Assembly: GCA_017306715.1 (NCBI GenBank)
Contig: JAFKHV010000039.1
Location: forward strand, 1 to 32,265
Source of the DNA: Legionella sp.
GTDB lineage: Bacteria > Pseudomonadota > Gammaproteobacteria > Legionellales > Legionellaceae
Reading direction: 5' to 3'
DNA: 32,265 nt
Made by a program: the position numbers and the translations under genes. Position 1 is the first letter of the stretch. Every line of letters begins with the position of its first letter. Shown in pieces: positions 1-8,192 of this stretch. A model generated the notes under the pieces. It searched no databases and had not been told where the DNA came from. It saw nothing but the letters and a program-made list of their open reading frames with translations.

Positions 1-546
1 AATAAAGTCAAAACAGAGGGAGTGACTTATAAGCTGAAGGCTAAAACAGTAATAGAGCAACATTTTGCTTTCAAAAATACACTCATCAAAGCGCTGCAAA
101 TACAAGTGGATTCACTGAATGCGCCAGGAGCTAAAAATTGGAAAGCCATCAATATCCAATGGCAAGAAGGTGTTGGTGGAGCACAAAGACTGCTACCCAT
201 GCATATCGTTTCTGAGTACTGCTCTTCTGAGCCTTTTTACCCTGTTCCAAAATTTAATTCACAGCCAAAATCATCGAACCAATTCTTCAATAATGACACA
301 AATAAGGTGGAAGATTGGTTTAGTGTTGATTCAAAGTTAGGTATTGAGTTTGCTATGGATAAAACCTATTGGGTAGCCATGCGACACGCTCTAGATGAAA
401 TGGAACATGGCGTGAGCGGGGGTACGCGCAATTTAGATGCAATGAAAGCATTATACCAAGCAAGGACCTTAGATTTTAGTAATCTCAAATTACAACTTGA
501 AGCCCAAGCAGACCTGAATATTCACCACCAAGTTGTTCCGATGTGA
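1..546 (+). CDS. Hypothetical protein, probably 5'-truncated by the window edge
   Basis: I do not recognise this protein. The reading frame is open from base 1 and ends at TGA 544-546. The first usable internal start is GTG at 22, which would give 174 aa. However, the purine-rich GAGGGA lies directly against that GTG, with almost no spacing for a ribosome site, so the true start is more likely upstream of the window. The product is soluble, with no signal peptide or membrane segment. It has an aromatic- and proline-rich middle and a charged C-terminal half that looks helical. No catalytic motif is visible. It is followed by about 150 bp without a gene and then by the convergent end of the minus-strand operon. 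It is a real coding frame by length and composition, but no function can be assigned. Confidence 0.6.
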   Translation, partial: NKVKTEGVTYKLKAKTVIEQHFAFKNTLIKALQIQVDSLNAPGAKNWKAINIQWQEGVGGAQRLLPMHIVSEYCSSEPFYPVPKFNSQPKSSNQFFNNDTNKVEDWFSVDSKLGIEFAMDKTYWVAMRHALDEMEHGVSGGTRNLDAMKALYQARTLDFSNLKLQLEAQADLNIHHQVVPM

Positions 547-696
547 GCGTTTAACCGCATGTCGATGAAAAGTCCGTTGGTGTAAGTCACCACGGAGCTC
601 TCCCAGTAAGATTTAAAAAAACTGGTATAATCCATGTACTGCTATTCAACCGCACATAGATTCGAGGTATACCCTTTTTCAAAATTAAATTTAAAG

Positions 697-996
697 TCAG
701 GACCGATTTGACTTGTAGGAATCGGGCTTTTGCTCTTGGGTTAATTTACGCGCGGTTATATTTTTTAATATTTCATTTTCTAAATGGCTTTTATCAGTAC
801 GCGTTTTTAAGAAGTGCTCAATCCCGTTAAATGCAGTTTCGCTACCATTATTTTGGAAAATAAATGGGAGGAATGCATGGATAATGCACGCAATGCCACC
901 CCAAATTAATCGCAAACCAAAAGTTAATGCAAATTTTAAATGGCTCCAATATGTTTGCTGGACGCTACGGGGATGGTCTGTAAATAGATGAAACAT
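697..996 (-). CDS. Small DUF6356-like membrane protein, last gene of the acyl-sulfonate operon
   Basis: A 99-aa protein whose first 65 residues follow the pattern I associate with DUF6356: an N-terminal FTDHPRSV motif, a conserved Tyr and His shortly after, then a glycine-rich hydrophobic segment (about residues 23-48) ending in a HAFLPF motif. The C-terminal third is charged and variable. It has one or two hydrophobic helices, so it is probably inner-membrane attached. The start codon lies 12 bp after the stop of the phosphatase gene with a GGGAGA ribosome site, so it belongs to the same operon. The function of the family is unknown to me. I recall similar proteins in proteobacteria including sphingomonads, which use a related oxoamine synthase for sphingolipids. 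A role in handling the product of this operon is possible but is inference only. Confidence 0.7.
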   Translation of the reverse strand: MFHLFTDHPRSVQQTYWSHLKFALTFGLRLIWGGIACIIHAFLPFIFQNNGSETAFNGIEHFLKTRTDKSHLENEILKNITARKLTQEQKPDSYKSNRS

Positions 997-1008
997 TAAT
1001 TTTCTCCC

Positions 1009-1722
1009 TTAATAAGCCCCAGAATTGAGAATAATCTTTTGTGTCTTGTGACAAAACACAGGGACCAATGTCGTGATATCTTGCTGTGCACAATAAAGTA
1101 CATCATCAGTGGAGTTAAGTTTGGCCAAACGCCCCCCAGCGGGAGATTGCAGTAACTTTTGTCCCATATCTCCCTTGTTTTCAAGTAATTCATAATCACT
1201 AATCAGCTCATATTCCTGCAGTCCTGAACGGTAAATTTGTGATCCTGCGAGTAAATCGTCCTCTTCCAGTTCTCCGTGGAAACCTGCCAAGACGATACTT
1301 ATATTTTTGTTTTTATTGCTTGCTATTTCTTTAGCCAAGCGACTTACTGCTTGTGCATTGATGATTGCACCGATAAGAATTGGCACCTTAAACTCCGCAC
1401 ATGCCTGGATACAGGGAATACCATTTGTAGAAAAAAACATCAGCTCCGCATTGTCAGGAGCGGCTTGGGCTAAGGCTATAGGTGAATTTCCATATGTGAA
1501 GTGATCTATTTTTTTCCCTTCCCATTCCCCAGCTGCAAGCACGCCAGGCTCAATGTCATAACAACGATTATCTCCCAGTCGGATTGCGAGAAAGTTTCCC
1601 ATAAAAGCGGCAATAAGGCTGCTACTTGCACGTAAAACATCCACAACAATACATACATCTTCCCTCTTAGAAGCCTCTAAGGCTCCTTGAGGACCAACAA
1701 CAAAATTTACTTTTCTATTCAT
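1009..1722 (-). CDS. comB: 2-phosphosulfolactate phosphatase (ComB-like)
   Basis: A 237-aa protein of the ComB family, which hydrolyses 2-phosphosulfolactate to sulfolactate and phosphate. Visible family marks are the N-terminal VVDVLRASSS segment (about residues 26-35), the GNSP motif (about 77-80), STNG (about 98-101), and an AG...EDDLLAG segment around 148-162 containing the acidic residues expected for Mg2+ binding. Length is normal for the family. Its ATG overlaps the stop of the upstream ligase/ACP/ComA gene as ATGA, with a strong GAGGGAG ribosome site, so the two are translationally coupled. That fits exactly, because the upstream protein ends in the domain that would make its substrate. 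No sulfolactate dehydrogenase (ComC) or sulfopyruvate decarboxylase (ComDE) gene is present nearby. Confidence 0.85.
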   Translation of the reverse strand: MNRKVNFVVGPQGALEASKREDVCIVVDVLRASSSLIAAFMGNFLAIRLGDNRCYDIEPGVLAAGEWEGKKIDHFTYGNSPIALAQAAPDNAELMFFSTNGIPCIQACAEFKVPILIGAIINAQAVSRLAKEIASNKNKNISIVLAGFHGELEEDDLLAGSQIYRSGLQEYELISDYELLENKGDMGQKLLQSPAGGRLAKLNSTDDVLYCAQQDITTLVPVFCHKTQKIILNSGAY

Positions 1723-4619
1723 TTGCTCCCTCTAATTGTATCGGCACGCAGACTACAACGAAGAGCTTCTAAAGCCAAAACGTCACGAGGCGCGATATTT
1801 GCCAAATTAACATTAGCCCCCAAATGATTGATAAGCCATGCTTGTTGATGTTTAACAGGCGCTTCAAAAATTAATGATTCGGGATCCACAGCTGAGACGA
1901 TTTGGGTGAAATCATCTGCTTTAATTGTAGTATCTGTGCGAAATAAGCCTGTAGTACCCGATTCACGCCCCTCAAGAATAACCTTCCACGCACCCGCTTC
2001 TAATAGCGCTTTTATCTCGTTGATACGCTCGTTGGTCGTCAACAACTCATCGGCGGATGCTTCCTTTTTCCCCACTTCGACGAGCACTTTAAAACCCATC
2101 TCTTTTGCCTGATTGATGTATTGAAACTTTTCTTCTAAAGGAATATCAAACACACCATCAGAAAATTCAATGGCATCAAATCCTAATCGCAACGCTTCCT
2201 CAAGATAGTACGCAACCTGTTGCTGTTGTCGTGCTATTTCAAAAAAAGTTCCTCCTGGGCAGACCAGAATGTTCGCTGCACGCAATAAAGCAATTTTTTG
2301 GGATAGCACCGCCTCGGGATAGAGACGGGATGTACCAAAACCTAATTTCAAGACATCGATATAGTCACTAGTAGTATTAATCAAGGCTTGGGTTTCTGGC
2401 ACCGAAAGCCCTGTATCTATAATGGAAGTTAATCCTTGCTGCCGTGGTTTTGTGATTCTTGCAGGGATAGTGATCTCGCTAAAGGGTCGAGCTTGAGTGA
2501 TTCGCTGCTCTTGCTCCTCATTCACTAGAGAATGAATGAATGCCATTAACTGCTCAATAGAGGGATGATTAACAATCGATGCTTCAGGTAATTTACACCG
2601 ACCTTTTAAGGCGCGTTGTAAACGATTTTCTAACTCCACCGCCATGAGTGAGTCTAAACCTAATTCCGCAAAATTTTTATGCTCATCGATTTGCTCTGGA
2701 GAAACACTGAGTAAATCCGCAAGCTCTTGTTGCATGGTTACTTTTAAGTTCTGAATAAATTCGTTTTCATTTTTCTCTGTCAATTCATTCTGGTCCTCTT
2801 CAACAATCGATTGTGCTTCGTATAAGTCATCATCGCGCGCCCATACATGGTAACTGGACAGGGTTCCATCGACTAAAGCTTCACGCGTTGTTTTGCGCTT
2901 TATCTTGCCGCTCGTCGTTTTGGGAAGTGAACGCGGTGTAATTAAAGCGATTTGATAGACTGAAAGACTGTGATCCTCCCAAATTTGCTGCCTTAGTGCC
3001 GCGATAATCGCTGTATAGTCAGCATCTGCCAATGCTTCATGTAATTCTCCGACTACAGCAAGTTGTTCTTGCTCACCATCACTTACATTGAACGCGGCAC
3101 ACGCTCCAGCGCGAATGGCTGGATGAGCCCGTTCCATACTTGCTTCGATATCGTGAGGATAGTAATTTTTACCGTTAATAATGATTAAATCTTTACATCG
3201 TCCGACTACATAAAGCGCTCCTGCACTGATAAATCCTAAATCTCCTGTGCGCAAAAACTGCTGTTTAGGGAAATCTTTACAGTGAGCATGGAAATACTCT
3301 TCGGTAAGTTGGGGTTGTTGCCAATACCCTTGAGTCACACTATCGCTATCAATCCATATCTCGCCTATTTGCTCATCTCCACAGTGCTGTCTGGTTTCAG
3401 GATGAACGATTTTAAGCTCTTCAGCGACGACATAACCACTACTTACTAAAGATACGCCTGTTGGCGATTGGGATTTTTCCGGAATGACCTGATTGCGTCG
3501 TAACGCGTGTTTTTGCACCTCTTTAACATGTACTCCTTGGACACCGCACACCATTAACGTCGCTTCAGCCAAACCATAACATGGCATAAACATCTCTTTC
3601 CGGAAGCCGCAGACAGAAAAATTGTTGGCAAATTCATCCATTACGCCCGCATTAACAGGCTCAGCACCATTTAAAAATGCGTCCATAGAGCTTAAATCAA
3701 AGCCTGAACGCTGCTCAGGTTTTATTTTGCGATTACATAATGCGTAGGCAAAATTTGGAGCACTGGTTACCGTACCGCGGTATTGAGTAATTGCACGTAA
3801 CCAAGTCGTCGGATCCCGTAAAAAAGTAAGCGGCGACATTAAATATACTGGAGTACCAGTATAGATGGGATAGAAAATACCACCAATAAGGCCCATATCG
3901 TGATAAGGGGGAAGCCAAATGATAACAACTGTATTTTCTTTTGCTGGCTGAGTTTGATTGATAAAATGCAAATTACACAGTAAATTACGATGACTCACCA
4001 TGACCCCTTTGGGCTGGCCTGTTGAGCCTGAGGTGTATTGTAGAAATGCTATATCTTCAGCATGTATATCCTGCTCTTTATATTCTTTTTCTAAACTTAA
4101 GGATAAGGTATCGGTATTAATCCAGGTAAATTTATCGAAATCCCACTGGGAAACTTCATGCGCGGTTTTTAAAAATCGGCTCATAAGATTGTCAATAAAA
4201 CCGATATTTTGTAACGCTTTCACATACTTTAATTTAGCAATTTGGTCGACAATTTTTTTCGTAGATAAAACAAGCTTGGGCTCGGAGTTCAAAATTACAG
4301 CCTGGAGTTTCTCGACTAATTTTTTTTCTGCTGGGGGGTATACTGGTACGGCAATTACGCCCGCATATAAACACGCAAAAAAAGCACAAATAAACTCCAA
4401 ACCGGGTTGGTATACTAATAATACGCGATCACCCTCAGTCGTATATTGTTGTATTTGGGCAGCAATAGAGCGTGCACGCACGCGTAGCAACTGATAGCTC
4501 ATTTGTTGTTCAATGGCTACCTCGCTATTTAAAAAAAATAGTTTATCTTCATGGTCTGCGCTAGCTTGAACATCAAGCAAATCAACCATGGTTTTTATGT
4601 TATTCACCTCAAATTTCAT
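1719..4619 (-). CDS. Trifunctional fusion: fatty-acyl-AMP ligase + acyl carrier protein + phosphosulfolactate synthase (ComA-like)
   Basis: A 966-aa three-module protein. Residues 1-590 are a fatty-acyl-AMP ligase: YTSGSTGQPKG at 195, YGLAEA near 348, RTGDLG near 457, and the SGK motif with the catalytic Lys at 572. Residues about 615-700 are an acyl carrier protein with the phosphopantetheine Ser657 in LGLDSL. Residues about 724-966 match phosphosulfolactate synthase end to end: KLGFGT, PGGTFFE, SDGVFDIP, EVGKK, AGAWKVILEGRESG, EAPVKHQQ and NVNLANI. The ligase should activate a fatty acid as acyl-AMP and load it on the fused ACP; the last domain should add sulfite to phosphoenolpyruvate. I chose ATG 4619 because GGGAGG sits just upstream; a TTG at 4643 overlapping the preceding gene would add eight residues. 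It lies between the oxoamine synthase and ComB genes. I know of no characterised protein with this domain order. Confidence 0.9.
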   Translation of the reverse strand: MKFEVNNIKTMVDLLDVQASADHEDKLFFLNSEVAIEQQMSYQLLRVRARSIAAQIQQYTTEGDRVLLVYQPGLEFICAFFACLYAGVIAVPVYPPAEKKLVEKLQAVILNSEPKLVLSTKKIVDQIAKLKYVKALQNIGFIDNLMSRFLKTAHEVSQWDFDKFTWINTDTLSLSLEKEYKEQDIHAEDIAFLQYTSGSTGQPKGVMVSHRNLLCNLHFINQTQPAKENTVVIIWLPPYHDMGLIGGIFYPIYTGTPVYLMSPLTFLRDPTTWLRAITQYRGTVTSAPNFAYALCNRKIKPEQRSGFDLSSMDAFLNGAEPVNAGVMDEFANNFSVCGFRKEMFMPCYGLAEATLMVCGVQGVHVKEVQKHALRRNQVIPEKSQSPTGVSLVSSGYVVAEELKIVHPETRQHCGDEQIGEIWIDSDSVTQGYWQQPQLTEEYFHAHCKDFPKQQFLRTGDLGFISAGALYVVGRCKDLIIINGKNYYPHDIEASMERAHPAIRAGACAAFNVSDGEQEQLAVVGELHEALADADYTAIIAALRQQIWEDHSLSVYQIALITPRSLPKTTSGKIKRKTTREALVDGTLSSYHVWARDDDLYEAQSIVEEDQNELTEKNENEFIQNLKVTMQQELADLLSVSPEQIDEHKNFAELGLDSLMAVELENRLQRALKGRCKLPEASIVNHPSIEQLMAFIHSLVNEEQEQRITQARPFSEITIPARITKPRQQGLTSIIDTGLSVPETQALINTTSDYIDVLKLGFGTSRLYPEAVLSQKIALLRAANILVCPGGTFFEIARQQQQVAYYLEEALRLGFDAIEFSDGVFDIPLEEKFQYINQAKEMGFKVLVEVGKKEASADELLTTNERINEIKALLEAGAWKVILEGRESGTTGLFRTDTTIKADDFTQIVSAVDPESLIFEAPVKHQQAWLINHLGANVNLANIAPRDVLALEALRCSLRADTIRGSK

Positions 4620-4635
4620 TTTGCCTCCCAGCCGC

Positions 4636-5883
4636 TTAGTCAACCGTTAACTCATGTTTTAATTCTGCAAACGCAGATAAAGTCTTTTTCACATCATCCA
4701 TAGTATGTGCCGCAGTCGACACTAAACGGAAAAGGATAACTCCTGGTGGAACCACAGGGGCGGTTACCGCAGTAACAAATATGCCGTACTTTTCTCGAAG
4801 AACTTCCAGCATGTGTATTGCACGATTTACATCACCACCACGAACATAAATTGGAGTTATGGGTGATTCGGTAGGGCCTATTTCATAACCCATACTTTTT
4901 AATCCAGATTGTAACGCTTGAGCGATTTCCCATAATTGGCGCCGACGTTCTTCACCGTTAATAATAAGATCGGTGGCCTTATCAATTGTTTTAACTAAAG
5001 TTAATGGATGTACTTTAGAAAAAATTGCCGGACGTGAATTTAAACGTAAATAGGATATGATCTCTTTAGGTGCAGCAGTAAAACCACCTATCGATACGAA
5101 GGCTTTCGCAAAAGTACTAAAATAAACATCAATTTCTTGTTGTAAACCGTAATGCTCACCGATGCCTTTACCTTTGCTTCCTAATACCCCCAAGCCATGT
5201 GCATCATCAACGAACAACCGCGCCTGGTATTTAGCCTTTAAAGCGCATATATCCGGTAGATTTGCTAAATCACCACGCATACCAAATACACCTTCGGTAA
5301 CAATGAGGCTACCGCCAGTATCCTCTTCTTGCGCTATTTGCAATTGTCGCTCTAGATCATGCATATCATTATGTTTGTAAGGGCGAACTTTTACTCCAGA
5401 GCGGGCCTGGGCTAAAAAAGCGGCATCAATCATACAGGCATGGGCGAATTGATCAATAACGATACTATCACCCCGTCCTACCAACCCGGTGAGCGTTCCC
5501 ATCACCCCGAGATAGCCTGCGATAAAAAGCATCGCCTCTTCTTTATCGACGAGCTGGGCTAATTTTTTTTCTAACTCGATATGCTCCTGACGGTTCCCTG
5601 ACATCAATCGTGCGCCCATAGGAGCCGTGGTACTCCATTGTTCTACTGCTTGTAATGCAGTTGCTTTAATCTGGGGGTTTTGTGCTAGGCCTAGATAGTC
5701 GTTAATCGTCCATACCAACATCGGTTTACCTTGAAACATCATTTGTGGACCAGGAAGACCCTCTAATATAGGACTTAGAAGATAATTATCGTCGTTTTGT
5801 GAGTGCTGAGCAAAATTCCCAGCACCGCTAACACACTTAGCAAAAATATCACGTGGTTTTATATCCATTTGGTTCTCAAGCAT
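4636..5883 (-). CDS. PLP-dependent alpha-oxoamine synthase (serine palmitoyltransferase / cysteate acyltransferase-like)
   Basis: A 415-aa fold-type I PLP enzyme of the alpha-oxoamine synthase family, which condenses an amino acid with an acyl thioester with loss of CO2. Visible: TINDYLGL near residue 59, PMGARLMSGN near 88-97, the PLP-stacking His148, the DDAHG segment (226-230) for the pyridine nitrogen and phenolate, and the Schiff-base Lys260 in TFAKAF. The PMGARLMSGN and TEGVFGMRGD segments resemble the group that makes sulfonolipids from cysteate more than the biotin enzyme BioF; this is from memory. The fused ligase-ACP encoded next is a natural acyl donor. Starts at 5883 and 5868 (MDIKPRD) are both possible, neither with a strong ribosome site. 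Only 16 bp separate its stop from the next ATG. It might also make an alpha-hydroxyketone-type signal, as LqsA does in Legionella, but the ComA/ComB partners favour a sulfonate. Confidence 0.85.
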   Translation of the reverse strand: MLENQMDIKPRDIFAKCVSGAGNFAQHSQNDDNYLLSPILEGLPGPQMMFQGKPMLVWTINDYLGLAQNPQIKATALQAVEQWSTTAPMGARLMSGNRQEHIELEKKLAQLVDKEEAMLFIAGYLGVMGTLTGLVGRGDSIVIDQFAHACMIDAAFLAQARSGVKVRPYKHNDMHDLERQLQIAQEEDTGGSLIVTEGVFGMRGDLANLPDICALKAKYQARLFVDDAHGLGVLGSKGKGIGEHYGLQQEIDVYFSTFAKAFVSIGGFTAAPKEIISYLRLNSRPAIFSKVHPLTLVKTIDKATDLIINGEERRRQLWEIAQALQSGLKSMGYEIGPTESPITPIYVRGGDVNRAIHMLEVLREKYGIFVTAVTAPVVPPGVILFRLVSTAAHTMDDVKKTLSAFAELKHELTVD

Positions 5884-6018
5884 TTGATACTAAATAAACT
5901 ATAGGAGATGCAACTGGATTTATCCATTCCGACAAAAAAATTTACAATGTCTTCGCGATATTAGCTATTGATGCGTTCATTATGCTGCTCTTTAGCTATC
6001 TAATTACATGTATAAAAT

Positions 6019-6069
6019 GCAAACATAAAATTAATTTAAATAATTCTTTTATTTCTATTTTATGTTTGC
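6019..6069. repeat. 13-bp perfect inverted repeat with 25-bp AT-rich spacer
   Basis: GCAAACATAAAAT at 6019-6031 is exactly mirrored by ATTTTATGTTTGC at 6057-6069. The spacer is almost entirely A and T. The length and symmetry suggest either a binding site for a dimeric regulator of the divergent genes or a stem-loop in a leader transcript. Confidence 0.6.
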
Positions 6070-6109
6070 TAATATAGCCCTCCCACAAATATTATTCTCC
6101 TTAGCATCT

Positions 6110-6118
6110 TGTGGATAA
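6110..6118 (-). promoter_or_regulatory. Consensus DnaA box
   Basis: TGTGGATAA is the exact complement of the DnaA box TTATCCACA. It lies about 100 bp from a second, paired set of identical boxes in the same intergenic region. Confidence 0.5.
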
Positions 6119-6213
6119 CTTTCAGACCACCTCCCTACATCTCATCAAAAACCAGTTCCATTTCACTTAAAGTCCTTATCCTATCTATATTATTCAATTC
6201 CTCATGCTTTTTT

Positions 6214-6240
6214 ACTTATCCACAAATTCTGTGGATAAGT
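6214..6240. promoter_or_regulatory. Palindromic pair of consensus DnaA boxes
   Basis: An 11-bp perfect inverted repeat, ACTTATCCACA (6214-6224) and its complement (6230-6240), separated by five bases. Each arm contains an exact TTATCCACA box (6216-6224, and 6230-6238 on the opposite strand). Two facing consensus boxes within 23 bp would suit DnaA binding at a regulatory or titration site. It could also be a hairpin, but there is no T run after it. Confidence 0.5.
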
Positions 6241-6518
6241 CTGTGAGTAGATAGTGAAATACGAGTCACATCAAGCCTAAACATAAGTGCTGCAAAAGAT
6301 AACAACGTGTATTCCCGTCGTGAGCAGTTTTTAGGATCGATGAAAAACTTTTTTTCCAACCTGAGCTCGTGTATAATCAACACTGCGTCGATTTGAAATT
6401 CAGCTTGCGGACGCTCAAAAAAGTTATTTTTTTTGAAAACACGGCTAAAGCGGGTATCCCTGTATATTCCACCCAACCGTTATCTTCGCATGCTCTCATT
6501 TTACAATTAGGTAGGGCG

Positions 6519-7544
6519 ATGATCGATTTAATCGAATTAAATAAATCTTTTAACGGGAAACCAGCACTTTGCGATGTCAATCTTTTCATCCAGGAAGGAG
6601 AGATTTTTGGCATTATAGGTAAAAGTGGTGCAGGAAAATCCACACTTTTACGCTGTATGAATCTATTAGAGCGTCCTGATTCTGGTGAAGTAATCATTGA
6701 TAATCAGAATTTAATGACTCTCTCTTCTTATGAACTGGCACAGACCCGGCATAAAATTGCAATGATCTTCCAGCAGTTCAATCTGCTGCAATCAAAAAAT
6801 GTATACGACAATATTGCCTTACCAATGCGGATTCAAGGCATGGATGAAGAGGTGATAGCTCATAAGGTCAACGAGCTCTTACCTGTAGTTGATTTGCAGG
6901 AAAAAAAATACGCTTACCCTCATGAATTAAGTGGAGGACAGAAGCAGCGAGTAGCAATTGCCCGTGCATTAAGTGGTTCCCCTAAAATACTGCTTTGTGA
7001 TGAAGCGACCTCAGCACTTGATCCCGCAACCACAGAATCTATTCTGGCTTTATTAAAGAAGATTAACCAGTTATACGGAATCACGATTGTACTGATTACA
7101 CATGAGATGGATGTAGTTAAGCGCATTTGTAATCGGCTCGCAGTCATAGAACAGGGAAAACTGGTTGAAACCTCTGCATTAGCAAACGTTTTTCAAAATC
7201 AAAACAGCATTGCACGTAAACTTCTGTTCGCTCAATTAAGCCCTGAATTACCTGAGTGTCTTATTAAACAGATGGCCCCATATCCCACGGATAAACCACT
7301 GGTACGCTTATATTTTCAGGGCGATGAGGCGACCGTACCTTTTATTAGTAAAACCAGTCGTGAATTAGATATCGATATTAATATCCTTCTTGCCAATATT
7401 GACCGCTTCGATACCATTACCTGTGGTGTGTTGGTTGTTGAATTAAACGCTCATCCCTTTTTACTGGATGCGTTTATTGAGCGCTGTACGCAAGCAAAAC
7501 TAACTGTGGAGATTTTAGGTTATGTCCTTCCCGATGGTTTCTGA
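6519..7544 (+). CDS. metN: Methionine ABC transporter ATP-binding protein
   Basis: A 341-aa ATPase for D/L-methionine import. Walker [10 protein letters not shown] is at residues 34-42, followed by the Q-loop, the signature [15 protein letters not shown] near 139, and Walker [13 protein letters not shown] shortly after. The C-terminal 80 residues form a NIL (ACT-like) domain, the part of MetN that senses internal methionine and inhibits transport, so this is MetN and not a generic amino-acid ATPase. I chose ATG 6519 with the AGGTAGGG ribosome site; it gives the family's usual length, whereas the open frame upstream to 6369 adds 50 residues of unlikely sequence. The gene overlaps metI by 23 bp. 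No MetJ box or SAM riboswitch is recognisable upstream. Confidence 0.93.
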   Translation: MIDLIELNKSFNGKPALCDVNLFIQEGEIFGIIGKSGAGKSTLLRCMNLLERPDSGEVIIDNQNLMTLSSYELAQTRHKIAMIFQQFNLLQSKNVYDNIALPMRIQGMDEEVIAHKVNELLPVVDLQEKKYAYPHELSGGQKQRVAIARALSGSPKILLCDEATSALDPATTESILALLKKINQLYGITIVLITHEMDVVKRICNRLAVIEQGKLVETSALANVFQNQNSIARKLLFAQLSPELPECLIKQMAPYPTDKPLVRLYFQGDEATVPFISKTSRELDIDINILLANIDRFDTITCGVLVVELNAHPFLLDAFIERCTQAKLTVEILGYVLPDGF

Positions 7545-8169
7545 CTTAATCCAGGCAACCGGTGAAACTTTTTACATGGTAACTCTCAGTACCTTTTTTG
7601 CGGTGCTTTTTGGATTACCCTTGGGTACCCTATTGTATTCATCAAAGCGACTTAAACCGAGACCTCGTCTACATCGCTTTCTCTCCATGTTCATAAATAT
7701 GGCACGCTCTATACCCTTCATTATTTTAATGGTTGCCATTATACCCTTTACGCGACTGCTTGTTGGCACCTCCATTGGGATGAATGCGGCCATAGTACCG
7801 CTTACTTTAGGGGCAATTCCTTTTTTTGCGCGCCTGGTTGATAATGTACTCTTGGGTTTGCCCAGCGGACTTATTGAGACAGGTTATGCAATGGGTGCAA
7901 ACTCGCGGCAGATTATCTTACACATCCTCTACCCTGAAGCAAAATCAGCACTTATTCATTCAATAACGGTTACTGCAATCACATTGGTTAACTATTCAGC
8001 AATGGCAGGCACCGTAGGTGCAGGCGGCTTAGGTACTTTAGCTATCAATTACGGATATCAACGTTTTGACGCGGGTGTGATGCTTGCTACAGTCATCGTA
8101 TTAATTTTAATCGTTCAAGGTTTGCAAATGTTGGGAGATCGCCTTGCACACTATTTCTTACATCATTAA
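7522..8169 (+). CDS. metI: Methionine ABC transporter permease
   Basis: A 215-aa inner-membrane permease with about five hydrophobic helices and the usual ABC permease layout: an N-terminal helix at about 17-36, the [10 protein letters not shown] helix near 56, and the coupling-helix segment [22 protein letters not shown] near 130-150 that contacts MetN. Length matches MetI of other gammaproteobacteria (about 217 aa). The start ATG overlaps the end of metN, so translation is coupled; an internal ATG at 7534 is an alternative. The gene is followed after 23 bp by metQ. Confidence 0.92.
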   Translation: MSFPMVSDLIQATGETFYMVTLSTFFAVLFGLPLGTLLYSSKRLKPRPRLHRFLSMFINMARSIPFIILMVAIIPFTRLLVGTSIGMNAAIVPLTLGAIPFFARLVDNVLLGLPSGLIETGYAMGANSRQIILHILYPEAKSALIHSITVTAITLVNYSAMAGTVGAGGLGTLAINYGYQRFDAGVMLATVIVLILIVQGLQMLGDRLAHYFLHH

Positions 8170-8192
8170 TCATCGGTTTAGAGGAGTTCTAT

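Larger units (their letters stand above)
5884..6518. other. Long divergent intergenic region
   Basis: 635 bp between the divergent oxoamine synthase and metN genes with no convincing gene. It holds an AT-rich core (about 6010-6075) flanked by a 13-bp inverted repeat, three consensus DnaA boxes (6110-6238), and near 6326-6355 a weak AT-rich hairpin followed by a run of T. Both flanking promoters must lie here, but I cannot place -35/-10 pairs with confidence. The metN frame stays open upstream of its start, but this part has no ribosome site or recognisable domain. Confidence 0.6.

Noticed and set aside
546..696. tRNA or other structured RNA in the gap after the first gene
   Set aside because: No cloverleaf or recognisable conserved RNA motif could be folded by eye.
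697..730. Terminator hairpin CCGATT/AATCGG at the end of the acyl-sulfonate operon
   Set aside because: Only a 6-bp stem lying partly in the coding end and without a T tract in the minus direction.
4000..4494. A 164-codon plus-strand open frame antisense to the ligase module
   Set aside because: It lies wholly inside the conserved ligase coding region, has no ribosome site and shows no recognisable protein features.
4636..5883. LqsA autoinducer synthase or BioF/Kbl
   Set aside because: Same superfamily, but no lqsR/lqsS, biotin or threonine genes are adjacent; the neighbours ComA, ComB and ligase-ACP point elsewhere.
6010..6240. Chromosomal or plasmid replication origin
   Set aside because: DnaA boxes and an AT-rich block are present, but no dnaA, rep or other origin gene lies nearby and there are no iterons; kept only as a DnaA-box cluster.
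6369..6518. A 50-residue N-terminal extension of MetN
   Set aside because: The ATG at 6519 has a ribosome site and gives the standard MetN length; the extension is not like any MetN.
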